In this document: piece by piece, positions 18,778-27,845 of the stretch
How the letters are laid out: each line of letters begins with the position of its first letter
Numbering within the stretch: position 1 is the stretch's first letter
Origin: Bacteroidota bacterium
Lineage (GTDB): Bacteria; Bacteroidota; Bacteroidia; Chitinophagales; Chitinophagaceae
Direction of reading: 5' to 3'
Assembly (NCBI GenBank): GCA_018971025.1
Contig: JAGWVE010000002.1
Span: forward strand, 1 to 64,000
DNA: 64,000 bases
Translations under genes and position numbers: made by a program
Notes under the pieces: model-generated
Databases searched by the model: none
The model's input: only the letters and a program-made list of their open reading frames with translations
Told to the model about the DNA's origin: nothing

Positions 18778-20256
18778 TTAAGCAATCGCCCCCATTACAA
18801 TTTCTTTAACCTTACTTATATGCACACGCTCTTGTGTCATGGCATCGCGGTAACGAATGGTAACGGTTTGATCTTCTTTTGTTTGATGGTCAATGGTTAC
18901 ACAAAACGGCGTACCAATGGCATCTTGTCTGCGGTAACGTTTTCCTATCGCATCTTTTTCTTCGTAGAAACATTTGAATTGACCTTTACAGCTATCCATT
19001 AGTTCACGAGCAATTTCAGGAAGACCGTCTTTTTTAACAAGCGGTAAAATGGCAAGTTTAACAGGCGCAATTTTTGCAGGAATATGCAGTACCACGCGTT
19101 CGTCTGTGCTACCATCTTCTTTGGTAATTTTTTCTTCTTCGTAAGCATTGCTAAGCACTGCTAAAAACATACGATCCAGTCCAATAGAAGTTTCTATAAC
19201 GTACGGAATGTAGTTGCCATAAGGCTTTCCGGTTGCTTCATCGATGTCGTTGTCAAAATACTGTTGCTTCTTTTTGCTAAACTCTTGGTGTCTCGTCAAA
19301 TCAAAATCGGTACGGGAATGTATGCCTTCTAATTCTTTAAAACCAAAAGGAAATTCAAACTCGATATCTAATGCAGCATCTGCATAGTGGGCGAGTTTAA
19401 CGTGATCATGAAAACGGTATTTATGTGCAGGCATGCCTAACTGGGTGTGCCAATTTAAACGTGCTTCTTTCCAATATTCATACCATTTCATTTGCGTGCC
19501 AGGACGTACAAAAAATTGCATTTCCATTTGTTCAAACTCACGCATTCTAAATATAAATTGACGCGCTACAATTTCATTTCTGAAAGCCTTTCCTGTTTGC
19601 GCAATACCAAACGGCACTTTCATGCGCGCTGTTTTTTGCACATTTAAAAAGTTTACAAAAATACCTTGTGCGGTTTCTGGTCGTAAATAAATGGTATTGG
19701 CGTCTTCGGCCACCGAACCCAACTGCGTATCAAACATCAAATTAAACTGTCTAATATCGGTCCAGTTAGAAGTGCCACTTACTGTGCAAGTAATTTTTTG
19801 CTCTGTTAAAAGATTTTTAAGGGCTTCAAAATTTTCGGCAGCCAATAACTGATCCATTTGTGCTAACAAGGCATCAGCTTCCGCTCCCGCACCAGCCGCA
19901 CGTAAACTATCTGCTTTGGCTTCAATCAAATGATCTACTCTGTAACGTTTTTGAGAATCTTTGTTGTCGATCATGGGATCGCTAAAATTATCCACGTGCC
20001 CACTCGCTTTCCAAGTGGTTGGGTGCATAAAAATAGCAGCATCAATACCCACAATATTTTCATGCATTTGGGTCATGCTATGCCACCAATAATCCCTGAT
20101 ATTTTTTTTGAGTTCAGACCCGTAAGGACCGTAATCATATACGGCGCTTAATCCATCATAAATTTCACTACTAGGAAACACAAATCCATACTCTTTAGCA
20201 TGCGATATAATGGCCTGAAAATTATTTTCTTGTGGGGTTAATGTGGGCTTACTCAT
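18778..20256 (-). CDS. glyS: Glycyl-tRNA synthetase (single-chain type)
   Basis: 492 residues, class II alpha-2 type. It opens MSKPTLTPQENNFQAIISHAKEYGFVFPSSEIYDGL. The class II region FRNEIVARQFIFRMREFEQMEMQFF (read as two adjoining pieces, motif 2) and motif 3 TSIGLDRMFLAVL are clear, followed by the anticodon-binding domain (APVKLAILPLVKKDGLPEIA). In-frame ATGs at 20277 and 20313 would add residues unlike the family, so 20256 is chosen. Expected to charge tRNA-Gly in the cytosol. Confidence 0.96.
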   Translation of the reverse strand: MSKPTLTPQENNFQAIISHAKEYGFVFPSSEIYDGLSAVYDYGPYGSELKKNIRDYWWHSMTQMHENIVGIDAAIFMHPTTWKASGHVDNFSDPMIDNKDSQKRYRVDHLIEAKADSLRAAGAGAEADALLAQMDQLLAAENFEALKNLLTEQKITCTVSGTSNWTDIRQFNLMFDTQLGSVAEDANTIYLRPETAQGIFVNFLNVQKTARMKVPFGIAQTGKAFRNEIVARQFIFRMREFEQMEMQFFVRPGTQMKWYEYWKEARLNWHTQLGMPAHKYRFHDHVKLAHYADAALDIEFEFPFGFKELEGIHSRTDFDLTRHQEFSKKKQQYFDNDIDEATGKPYGNYIPYVIETSIGLDRMFLAVLSNAYEEEKITKEDGSTDERVVLHIPAKIAPVKLAILPLVKKDGLPEIARELMDSCKGQFKCFYEEKDAIGKRYRRQDAIGTPFCVTIDHQTKEDQTVTIRYRDAMTQERVHISKVKEIVMGAIA

Positions 20257-20369
20257 AACGGGGCAAAAATAAGCCATTCTACCTAAAAAAGGCGCTTTAA
20301 CCCCTTTATCCATTTTTTTTCTCTGACTCAGAGAAATCCTATAGCTTTAGCGGGATAAATTTAAAAACA

Positions 20370-21773
20370 ATGAATAAAAAGAAACTGATGACGTGGATGC
20401 TCACATTTGTGGCACCCCTACTGGTTTTTGCACAGCAAACAACCCTTTACCCAAACGATTATTTAACACCCGAGTTTCATGCTGGCCGCAGAGCTGCATT
20501 TAAAGAAAAACTCTCTAAAAACGGAGTTGGAATTTTCTTTGCTTCTCAAGTACGTGTAAGAAACAACGACGTAGATTATCAATATGCACAAAGCAAAAAC
20601 TTCTACTATTTTACAGGTCTAGAAGAACCCAATGCAGTACTCTTGTTATTCAAGCAACCGGTAACCATTTTAGATAAAACAGGTACCGAATTTATTTTTG
20701 TTCAAAACCGTGATCCACAAAAAGAATTATGGACCGGAAAAATTTTAGGTGTAGAAGGCGTTAAAGACCGTTACAAAATGGAAAACGTTTTTACCAACGA
20801 TAAATTTACAGCGAACACCATCGATTTTTCAAGCATCGATTCTGTTTTTACAGCTTATAAAAACGAAGACGTTTTTTACAAATACAAAAGAACCATCGAT
20901 CCTTTAACCCGCATGGCAACTATTGTTGACAGTGCTATTACTGCTCAAAACAAACCTATTGCTGCGCGCAGTTTACAAGCTATTTTATCTGGCTTAAGAG
21001 GTATCAAACAACCAGAAGAAATTGCCCTAATTGCAAAAGCTACCGCTATTAGTTGCGAAGGTCACAACGATGTGATGCGCGCTGTAAAACCAGGCATGAC
21101 AGAATACCAAGCGCAGGCTATCATGGAATATCATTTCAAGAAAAATGGTTCTGAATATCCTGGCTACCCGAGCATTAATGGTGCTGCAGAAAACGCTTGC
21201 GTACTGCATTATGTAACCAACCTTAAATTAATCAATGACGGTGATTTACTATTAAGTGATTGTGCTGCAGAATACCATGGTTACACAGCAGATGTTACAA
21301 GAACCGTACCAGCAAATGGTAAGTTTTCTCCTGAGCAAAAAATTATTTATGAACTTGTACTAGCCGCGCAAGATGCTGGTATTGCTGCTTGTAAGCCTGG
21401 TGCTCCTTTTGGCGCTCCTGATGCTGCTGCAAGAGCAGTTGTAAACAAAGGCCTTGTCGCACTTGGTATTGTTGCAACAGAAGCGGAAGCCCGTAAATAT
21501 TTCCCTCATGGTACGTCGCACCATTTAGGTTTAGACGTGCATGATATGGGCCCTCGCACATTAGACCCAGGTGTGGTATTAACCGTTGAACCAGGTATCT
21601 ATATTCCACCAGGAAGCAACTGCGATAAAAAATGGTGGAGCATTGGTGTAAGAATTGAAGACGATATTTTAATTACTGAAACAGGTAATAAAAATTTATC
21701 GGCAGCTGCGCCAAGAACCGTTGCTGACATTGAAAAAATGGCAAAACAAAAAAGCATTTTTGAAAGCAAATAA
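20370..21773 (+). CDS. pepP: Secreted Xaa-Pro aminopeptidase (M24B)
   Basis: 467 residues with a signal peptide (LMTWMLTFVAPLLVFAQQ). The N-terminal aminopeptidase P domain covers about residues 28-190. The pita-bread catalytic domain has the dimetal ligands: Asp in LLSDCAAEYHGYTADVTRT, His in PHGTSHHLGLDVHD, and Glu in LTVEPGIYIPP and GVRIEDDILIT. It removes N-terminal residues before proline, probably in the periplasm given the signal peptide. A strong bidirectional terminator follows. Confidence 0.93.
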   Translation: MNKKKLMTWMLTFVAPLLVFAQQTTLYPNDYLTPEFHAGRRAAFKEKLSKNGVGIFFASQVRVRNNDVDYQYAQSKNFYYFTGLEEPNAVLLLFKQPVTILDKTGTEFIFVQNRDPQKELWTGKILGVEGVKDRYKMENVFTNDKFTANTIDFSSIDSVFTAYKNEDVFYKYKRTIDPLTRMATIVDSAITAQNKPIAARSLQAILSGLRGIKQPEEIALIAKATAISCEGHNDVMRAVKPGMTEYQAQAIMEYHFKKNGSEYPGYPSINGAAENACVLHYVTNLKLINDGDLLLSDCAAEYHGYTADVTRTVPANGKFSPEQKIIYELVLAAQDAGIAACKPGAPFGAPDAAARAVVNKGLVALGIVATEAEARKYFPHGTSHHLGLDVHDMGPRTLDPGVVLTVEPGIYIPPGSNCDKKWWSIGVRIEDDILITETGNKNLSAAAPRTVADIEKMAKQKSIFESK

Positions 21774-21793
21774 TTTTTGAGTTTTCTCCAACT

Positions 21794-21828
21794 AAAAAGG
21801 CGCGCTTGAATCAAGCGCGCCTTTTTTA
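21794..21828 (+). terminator. Bidirectional terminator between pepP and mazG
   Basis: A 16-bp stem (arms 21794-21809 and 21811-21826, core GGCGCGCTTGA/TCAAGCGCGCC) around a single central base, which in RNA opens to a small loop. A and T tails flank it, so it can serve both convergent genes. Confidence 0.9.
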
Positions 21829-21841
21829 TAGCTACTAATTT

Positions 21842-22168
21842 TTATTTTAATTTTTCATTGTTAATATGCCTTGTTGCATCTCTGCTATTTTTCTTTTCAA
21901 AGTTTTTTTCTAGTGCTTTTGTTAAATCTACGCCGGTTTGATTGGCGAGGCAAATCAGCACCCACAATACATCGGCCATTTCATCTGCTATGTCTTTATC
22001 TGACTCTCCGGCTTTAAAAGATTGTTCGCCATATTTACGCACGAGTATCCTGCTTAGCTCTCCCACTTCTTCCATTAAAATACCCATATTGGTAAGCTCA
22101 TTAAAATACCTGACGCCAACGGTTTGTATCCAGTTATCTACGTCTTGTTGTGCTTTTTCAATAGTCAT
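21842..22168 (-). CDS. MazG-like nucleotide pyrophosphohydrolase
   Basis: 108 residues of the all-alpha NTP-PPase fold. The metal-binding pattern is visible: EEVGELSRILVRKYG (ExxE) and DKDIADEMADVLWVLICLANQTG (ExxD). A short single-domain protein of this type may clear non-canonical nucleotides such as dUTP or (d)NTP analogues, but its specificity is unknown. Its start codon overlaps the dtd stop by one base (TAATG), so the two are translated together, pairing nucleotide and tRNA quality control. Confidence 0.87.
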   Translation of the reverse strand: MTIEKAQQDVDNWIQTVGVRYFNELTNMGILMEEVGELSRILVRKYGEQSFKAGESDKDIADEMADVLWVLICLANQTGVDLTKALEKNFEKKNSRDATRHINNEKLK

Positions 22169-22620
22169 TATTCTTTGTTTTTAGAGTCGATGGTAATCGT
22201 AACAGGACCGTTATTAATAAGGCTCACTTTCATGTCGGCACCAAAAATGCCTGTTTGCACAGGTTTACCTAAATCATTACGTAAAGTAGCTATCATTTGT
22301 TCATATAAGGGGACAGCAATAGGCGGTTTTGATGCTTTAATATAAGAAGGCCTGTTTCCTTTTTTGGTACTCGCTAAAAGTGTAAACTGGCTAATGAGTA
22401 AAATATCACCACCTATATCTTTAACAGACAAATTCATAACACCCTCTGCGTCATCAAAAAGCCTTAGGCCTGTAATTTTATTACTAAGCCATTCAACGTC
22501 ATCTTTGGTATCAGCGTCTTCGATACCAAGTAGCACGAGTAAGCCACTCCCAATAGCACCTACTACTTTTTCATCCACTACCACCGATGCTTCTAGTACA
22601 CGCTGAATAACAACTCTCAT
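22168..22620 (-). CDS. dtd: D-aminoacyl-tRNA deacylase
   Basis: 150 residues, the normal length. It hydrolyses D-aminoacyl-tRNA (and Gly-tRNA-Ala) mistakes. Family signatures are the N-terminal MRVVIQRVLEASVVVDEKVVGAIG, the SQFTLLASTKKGNRPSY active-site segment and the C-terminal NNGPVTITIDS containing the Gly-Pro cross-subunit motif. It is followed with a one-base overlap by the mazG-like gene. Confidence 0.96.
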   Translation of the reverse strand: MRVVIQRVLEASVVVDEKVVGAIGSGLLVLLGIEDADTKDDVEWLSNKITGLRLFDDAEGVMNLSVKDIGGDILLISQFTLLASTKKGNRPSYIKASKPPIAVPLYEQMIATLRNDLGKPVQTGIFGADMKVSLINNGPVTITIDSKNKE

Positions 22621-22700
22621 AATAACCTTTACTTAATTGTTTCTAGCATGAAGATATTAATAAAGACGTTTGTACCTTTAACATGCTTCTATTTAAGTGT

Positions 22701-23732
22701 ATGAAAATTTCTGTTGCAACAACAATTACCATCGTTTCTTTTGCCGCGCTGTGTATGGGCACCACTGCTATTTTTTCATACAAACCAACCCCCATAAGGC
22801 TTTTAACACCCAAGGGTTGGCCAGAACCGGTATACAAATTTAGTAGCAACCCACTAACAAAAGAAGGCATCGCACTGGGCAAAAAATTGTTTTACGACCC
22901 TGCACTTAGTAGTGATAGCAGCGTTAGTTGTGCCACCTGCCACGAGCCTGCTGCCGCTTTTACCACGTATGATCATCCATTAAGTCATGGTGTAAACAAC
23001 CTCACTACCCGCAACGCGCCAAGTCTTTTTAATGTAGCCTGGCAAAAAGAACTGATGTATGATGGAAGAGCTGCCAGCTTAGAGGCACAGGCGCTACTAC
23101 CACTTCATTCCATAGACGAAATGGACGCCAATATGCCAGATTTGTTGCAGCGGTTAAACAACAATCCTACGTATAAAAAAATGTTTAGCGCTGCTTTTGG
23201 CCCTTCAAAAATTACCCAAGATCAACTCACAAGGGCGCTCAGTCAATTTCAGTTAACGCTCGTATCGGCCAATAGCAAATACGATAAAGTGATGCGGGGC
23301 GAAGCTTCTTTTATTTTACCAGAAAAATTAGGGTATGAGATATTTGAAAAAAAATGTGTGTCTTGTCATACCCCCCCACTATTTACCAATTACAGTTATC
23401 AAAACACAGCCATCACAAGAGACCCCGTTTTAAAAGACAATGGGCGGGAGCGGTTTACAGGTAATAGCGCCGATTCGCTCAAATTTAAAGTGCCCAGCCT
23501 TAGAAACGTTGCCCTCACCTTCCCCTATGGGCATGACGGGCGCTATTATTCTATTTTGAGTGTACTTACCCATTACAAAACTTCGGGGCAAATACCCCTA
23601 TCCAATTACGAAATAGGGCAGTTAACCGCTTTTTTAAATACCCTCACAGATTCTAGTGTTTTAACAAACCCTGCATTTTTGCCAGCGCAGCCCGTAATCA
23701 ATAATAAAATCCCAAATCACACGCATCAGTAA
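22701..23732 (+). CDS. Di-haem cytochrome c peroxidase (MauG/CcpA family)
   Basis: 343 residues from the ATG at 22701; another in-frame ATG at 22683 adds MLLFKC. A hydrophobic export signal (ATTITIVSFAALCMGTTAIF) is present. Two CXXCH haem sites are seen: CATCHEP (about residue 79) and CVSCHTPP (about residue 223). GTG-like loops and PSLRNVALTFPYGHDGRYYSI match the family. It reduces H2O2 in the periplasm using electrons from cytochrome c. It converges with no neighbour and precedes the flippase by 40 bp. Confidence 0.92.
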   Translation: MKISVATTITIVSFAALCMGTTAIFSYKPTPIRLLTPKGWPEPVYKFSSNPLTKEGIALGKKLFYDPALSSDSSVSCATCHEPAAAFTTYDHPLSHGVNNLTTRNAPSLFNVAWQKELMYDGRAASLEAQALLPLHSIDEMDANMPDLLQRLNNNPTYKKMFSAAFGPSKITQDQLTRALSQFQLTLVSANSKYDKVMRGEASFILPEKLGYEIFEKKCVSCHTPPLFTNYSYQNTAITRDPVLKDNGRERFTGNSADSLKFKVPSLRNVALTFPYGHDGRYYSILSVLTHYKTSGQIPLSNYEIGQLTAFLNTLTDSSVLTNPAFLPAQPVINNKIPNHTHQ

Positions 23733-23772
23733 AATGGTTTTGTTACTTTAGCAGCAGCAAAACAAGAAATCA

Positions 23773-25272
23773 TTGAGCGGGATTAAAAAATTAGCGGGGC
23801 AAACACTTTGGTATGGCGTAAGTTCTATTGCCGCCCGTTTTATTGGTTATTTACTTGTGCCCCTTTTAACATATTCTGAATATGTATCCCCCGCCGATTT
23901 TGGTAGACAAAGTTTGCTTTACTCGGCCATCCCTGTTTTAAGTATTTTATTTACGTACGGTTTTGAAACGGCTTACTTTAGATTTTCGAGTCAGGAAGCG
24001 TATAAAAAAACAATTTATAGCACCAGTTTTTTTTCTATTGTCATAAGCACTGTTTTACTGTCTGTTCTTTTATGGATTTGTAGAGCACCCTTTAGTGCGC
24101 TGATAGGCTTTTCCGACATACCTCAAATAGCGGTTATCACCATTGGTATTATTGGCATTGACACACTCAATAAAATTCCATTTGCAAAACTTCGTCAAGA
24201 AGAGCGTCCTATCAAATATGCATTTGTAAATATTGCCGGTATCTTTATTAACCTGCTGCTTACTTGGTTTTTTATCAATTATTGCCCACGCACACTTGCC
24301 AGTAATCCGGGCAGTTGGACGGGTAACTTTTTTAGTTTTTCTACCAACCCCATTGTATATGTGGTGCTTGCGAATTTGATTCAAAGTGCCATCACACTGG
24401 TTTTGTTGAGTAAAGAAATTTTGAGCGTACGCCTCACATTTGACACCAAGCTTTGGAAAGAAATGATGGTGTATGCACTCCCATTATTGATTGTAGGATT
24501 TGGCGGCATTATCAATGAAACCTTTGACAGACTTATGTTAAAAGCTTGGCTACCCGGTTCAGACGTTTTTAAAAATGAACAAGTAGGTATTTACAATGCC
24601 TGTTATAAACTTTCAATATTAATAACCTTATTTGTGCAAGCCTTTAGAATGGGTGCCGAACCCTTCTTTTTTAAACAGGCTGCGGGTCAAGAGCCTCAAA
24701 AAATATATGCACGCGTACTTAAATTTTTTGTCATTGTACTGAGCGTTATGTTTTTAGCAGTGGCTTTATTTTTACCTATTTGGTCTCATTTAATTGGACC
24801 CGCCTACCGCTCTGCTATTGGCATTGTGCCCATTTTATTACTGGCTAATATATTTTTAGGCATTTATTACAACCTCAGTATTTGGTTTAAACTCAGTAAT
24901 AAAACAACCGCGGGTTCTTACATCACGCTGATTGGAACTGCCATCACCATTGTACTTAATTTTATTTTTATCCCTTATTTTGGATTTATTGCAAGTGCAT
25001 GGGCTACATTTTTTTGTTATGGCACCATGATGCTCATCAGTTACAACTGGGGACAAAAAGTATATCCCGTGCCTTATCCAGCAAAAAAAATCACCGCTTA
25101 TTTAATTATTGCCGTACTTGTATTTTTACTCCATAAAACCATCTCTATTTTTGTAGTTGATTTTTGGTGGCAAACAATAAGCGGTGCGACATTGTTAATA
25201 GCTTATATTTTATTTGTTGCACGCATCGAAAAAAAGGAATTGGAAAAAATATTTTTATGGCAGAAGACTTAA
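23773..25272 (+). CDS. Polysaccharide/lipid flippase (MOP superfamily, Wzx-like)
   Basis: 499 residues starting at a TTG codon (MSGIKKLAGQTLWYGVSSIAARFIGYLLVPLLTYSEYVSPADFG, the typical Wzx opening). About 12-14 hydrophobic segments cover the whole length, and the charged loop NETFDRLMLKAWLPG is usual in the group. It probably moves a lipid-linked saccharide across the inner membrane. No in-frame ATG exists near the conserved N-terminus, so the TTG start is well supported. The 3' end overlaps the next gene by 16 bp. No glycosyltransferases lie adjacent, so its substrate is open. Confidence 0.85.
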   Translation: MSGIKKLAGQTLWYGVSSIAARFIGYLLVPLLTYSEYVSPADFGRQSLLYSAIPVLSILFTYGFETAYFRFSSQEAYKKTIYSTSFFSIVISTVLLSVLLWICRAPFSALIGFSDIPQIAVITIGIIGIDTLNKIPFAKLRQEERPIKYAFVNIAGIFINLLLTWFFINYCPRTLASNPGSWTGNFFSFSTNPIVYVVLANLIQSAITLVLLSKEILSVRLTFDTKLWKEMMVYALPLLIVGFGGIINETFDRLMLKAWLPGSDVFKNEQVGIYNACYKLSILITLFVQAFRMGAEPFFFKQAAGQEPQKIYARVLKFFVIVLSVMFLAVALFLPIWSHLIGPAYRSAIGIVPILLLANIFLGIYYNLSIWFKLSNKTTAGSYITLIGTAITIVLNFIFIPYFGFIASAWATFFCYGTMMLISYNWGQKVYPVPYPAKKITAYLIIAVLVFLLHKTISIFVVDFWWQTISGATLLIAYILFVARIEKKELEKIFLWQKT

Positions 25273-25748
25273 ATATTGTTAGCGGTAGCAAACAAGAAAA
25301 ATACATTTCAATAACGAAACAAATAGAGGCGCTCATTACCGGAGAGCCAGACCTTACCGCAAACCTTGCCAATATTGCCGCTGCTCTTAAAGAGCAATTT
25401 GGTTGGTTTTGGGTGGGATTTTATATGGTCAAAGAAAATGCCAATACCGGAAACTCAGAACTTGTGTTAGGACCCTTTCAAGGACCCGTTGCCTGCACTA
25501 GAATTGCAAAAGGCAGGGGCGTTTGTGGTACAAGTTGGGCAAAGGAGGAAACGATTGTTGTCCCCGACGTAGAAAAATTTCCTGGCCATATAGCATGTAG
25601 CAGCGCTTCAAAATCTGAAATTGTAGTGCCTATTTTTAATGGCACAAGCGTTGTTGGCGTACTAGATGTAGACAGTGATAGGCTCGATCAGTTTGACGCT
25701 GTAGACCAGCAGTATTTAGAAGCGATTGTGGGGCTAATTAAGCACTAA
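25257..25748 (+). CDS. msrC: Free methionine-(R)-sulfoxide reductase (GAF domain)
   Basis: 163 residues, one GAF domain. It reduces free Met-R-sulfoxide in the cytosol. The family Cys positions are present: CTRIAKGRGVCGTSW (two Cys ten residues apart) and FPGHIACSSASKSEIVVPIF. The ATG at 25257 gives the normal family length; longer in-frame starts would run back into the flippase coding sequence. The 16-bp overlap with the flippase suggests transcriptional coupling, although the functions look unrelated. Confidence 0.92.
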   Translation: MAEDLNIVSGSKQEKYISITKQIEALITGEPDLTANLANIAAALKEQFGWFWVGFYMVKENANTGNSELVLGPFQGPVACTRIAKGRGVCGTSWAKEETIVVPDVEKFPGHIACSSASKSEIVVPIFNGTSVVGVLDVDSDRLDQFDAVDQQYLEAIVGLIKH

Positions 25749-25760
25749 TTTTATTTTACC

Positions 25761-25768
25761 TACCTTTG
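25761..25768 (+). promoter_or_regulatory. Candidate -7 box upstream of the RhlE-like helicase gene
   Basis: TACCTTTG matches TAnnTTTG exactly, but no TTG lies 19 nt upstream. If used, it would give a leader of about 120 nt before the helicase ATG at 25897. Confidence 0.35.
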
Positions 25769-25896
25769 TAGTATTCATATACGTTCTCTCCCTATCAGAC
25801 TAGATCACACTTCAGTGACAAAGTAATTCAAGTCCTTAACAGAAAGTTTGTATAGCACCCGGCCAATGCCCCGTGTTTTTATATTTAAATAATACT

Positions 25897-27198
25897 ATGT
25901 TATCATTCGAACAATTAAACTTAATTGAGCCCATTTTAGAGGCCGTTAAAGCAGAAGGGTACACGAACCCTACCCCTATTCAAGAGCAGTCTATTCCGGT
26001 TTTATTAGAAGGAAAAGATTTACTCGGTTGCGCACAAACAGGCACCGGTAAAACAGCCGCTTTTGCCATTCCTATTTTACAATTACTCTACAATAAAAAA
26101 AGTAGCCACAACGGCATCAAATCATTAATTCTTACACCAACGCGTGAGTTAGCGATTCAAATTGATGAAAGTTTTGGCGCTTATGGTAAAAAAACAGGCC
26201 TTAGCCATAGCGTTATTTTTGGTGGAGTTTCACAAGTGCCACAAGTATCTATGCTAAGACGTGGTGTTGATATTTTAATTGCTACGCCCGGCAGGTTATT
26301 GGATTTAATGCAACAAGGTTATATTAAATTAAACCAGCTAGAAATATTTGTACTAGACGAGGCAGATCGTATGCTAGACATGGGTTTCATCCATGACGTA
26401 AAAAAAGTAATCGCAAAACTTCCTGCTAAAAGACAAACCTTATTTTTCTCTGCTACCATGCCTCCAGAAATTGGACAATTGGCAAACAGCATTTTAAACA
26501 ATCCCGTTAAAGTAGAAATTACACCGGTATCTTCTACTGCAGAAAAAATTGAGCAATCAGTGTATTATGTAGACAAAGGCAACAAAAAATTATTACTCGC
26601 ACACTTATTACAAGATGCAGGTATTAAAACAGCACTTGTATTTACAAGAACAAAGCATGGTGCCGACAAAGTAGTGAAAGACCTTTTAAAACTTGGTGAA
26701 AAAGCAGCGGCTATTCATGGTAATAAATCTCAAAATGCTAGACAAAAAGCACTTACCGATTTTAAATCTGGCGCATTAAGAATACTCGTAGCTACAGATA
26801 TTGCAGCAAGGGGCATTGACGTAGATCAATTATCACACGTTTTCAATTACGAGCTCCCAAATATCGCTGAAACCTATGTGCACCGTATTGGTAGAACGGG
26901 AAGAGCGGGCGCATCCGGCATTGCCATTTCTTTTTGCGATGGAGAGGAAAAAGCCTACTTAAAAGACATTCAAAAACTAATTGCCCAAAGCATACCTGAA
27001 GTTAAAGAGCATCCTTGGGTGCTTACATTTGCCGAAGAAAAAGCTTCAAAGCAAAATTCAGGCTCTGTAAAAGGAGGCGGCGGAGGCTTTAGAGACCGAC
27101 GAAACGCCAATAATAGCGGGGAAAGACGCTCTTTTAGAGGTGGAGACCCTAGGCGTTATTCGACGGCTCCAGCTGGCAGATCTAGAAGAGAAAGCTAG
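25897..27198 (+). CDS. rhlE: DEAD-box RNA helicase, RhlE-like
   Basis: 433 residues from the ATG at 25897 ([23 protein letters not shown] motif [12 protein letters not shown]). Helicase motifs in order: [11 protein letters not shown] (I), PTRELAIQ (Ia), GRLLDLM (Ib), [13 protein letters not shown] (II), FFSATMP (III), [11 protein letters not shown] (IV), [12 protein letters not shown] (V) and [12 protein letters not shown] (VI). A basic Gly/Arg-rich tail (about residues 392-433) probably binds RNA. It is likely to act in ribosome assembly and cold adaptation. The upstream GTG at 25873 is less likely to be the start. Confidence 0.93.
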   Translation: MLSFEQLNLIEPILEAVKAEGYTNPTPIQEQSIPVLLEGKDLLGCAQTGTGKTAAFAIPILQLLYNKKSSHNGIKSLILTPTRELAIQIDESFGAYGKKTGLSHSVIFGGVSQVPQVSMLRRGVDILIATPGRLLDLMQQGYIKLNQLEIFVLDEADRMLDMGFIHDVKKVIAKLPAKRQTLFFSATMPPEIGQLANSILNNPVKVEITPVSSTAEKIEQSVYYVDKGNKKLLLAHLLQDAGIKTALVFTRTKHGADKVVKDLLKLGEKAAAIHGNKSQNARQKALTDFKSGALRILVATDIAARGIDVDQLSHVFNYELPNIAETYVHRIGRTGRAGASGIAISFCDGEEKAYLKDIQKLIAQSIPEVKEHPWVLTFAEEKASKQNSGSVKGGGGGFRDRRNANNSGERRSFRGGDPRRYSTAPAGRSRRES

Positions 27199-27246
27199 GC
27201 CAGAAAAAAAATAAGGTAAACACTACCTATAAATCAATAGAAACCC

Positions 27247-27254
27247 TACTTTTG
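27247..27254 (+). promoter_or_regulatory. Candidate -7 box of the tRNA-Leu gene
   Basis: TACTTTTG fits TAnnTTTG. No -33 TTG is seen at 19 nt. It lies 37 bp before the mature tRNA 5' end, leaving a leader made almost wholly of a stem-loop (27256-27285). Confidence 0.4.
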
Positions 27255-27291
27255 CAGCCCAGCAAATTGTAAAATTAGCTGGGCTTCGGAT

Positions 27292-27376
27292 GCGGATGTG
27301 GCGAAATTGGCAGACGCACTAGACTTAGGATCTAGCGCCGCGAGGCGTGTGGGTTCGACCCCCTCCATCCGCACCA
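27292..27376 (+). tRNA. tRNA-Leu (anticodon TAG), CCA encoded
   Basis: The 7-bp acceptor stem GCGGATG/CATCCGC encloses all arms. The anticodon stem CTAGA/TCTAG (27319-27323 with 27331-27335) holds loop CTTAGGA with anticodon TAG at 27326-27328, reading CUN codons. A long class II variable arm (CGCCGCGAGGCG) and T-arm GGGTTCGACCCC follow. The gene-encoded CCA is at 27374-27376. A terminator hairpin follows 5 bp later. Confidence 0.97.
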
Positions 27377-27380
27377 ACAT

Positions 27381-27409
27381 ATTAAAGGCTCCCTTCGGGA
27401 GCCTTTAAT
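27381..27409 (+). terminator. Terminator after tRNA-Leu
   Basis: A palindrome with arms ATTAAAGGCTCCC and GGGAGCCTTTAAT and a TTC triloop, flanked by AT-rich sequence. The T-run is short, but the position right after a tRNA fits termination. Confidence 0.8.
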
Positions 27410-27442
27410 CGTATATCAAAAACATATCATATAAAAATTCCG

Positions 27443-27733
27443 CTACTCAGTCACTTTTAACTGAATTTCCTTAGGAGCAGCGAGTTCTCTTTCTTGAATT
27501 ACTTTTTCTGCCTTTTCAATACCTGCAATGGTAATATAACAGTGCGGTGTTTCTAGTTGTTGTAACTGCACGAGCCCTTCCGTTTCAAGTAAACGCAAAT
27601 GTTTTAAAATCAAATCCCAATCAAAAGTTGAATGCAAAAACATTTCTCTTGGTGAGCATAAATATTGCTGCGGATTTGCTTGACCACGTACAATGCGGTA
27701 AACAGTTTGCAGGGTATGGTACCTATTATCCAT
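27443..27733 (-). CDS. Small winged-helix-like protein of unknown function
   Basis: 96 residues with no family I can name. The central part TFDWDLILKHLRLLETEGLVQLQQLETPHCYITIAGIEKAEKV (read in pieces, about residues 36-77) has the helix-turn-helix-wing rhythm of PadR/MarR-like proteins: a recognition helix followed by a G-L-V turn and a TIAGIE segment common in DNA-binding wings. The C-terminus is charged. It stands alone between tRNA-Leu and the GH95 gene. It could be a small DNA-binding regulator. Reasonable length, ATG start and codon use like its neighbours support a real gene. Confidence 0.6.
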   Translation of the reverse strand: MDNRYHTLQTVYRIVRGQANPQQYLCSPREMFLHSTFDWDLILKHLRLLETEGLVQLQQLETPHCYITIAGIEKAEKVIQERELAAPKEIQLKVTE

Positions 27734-27845
27734 GCTGGAAAGGTAAGTTTGAATGGCCTGTCATAAAATAGCGGGCGCGCCAACTTTTCAACATTCAATT
27801 CACCAATAGACTTATAACACTGTTAAATATGAAGCATTGATGCAG

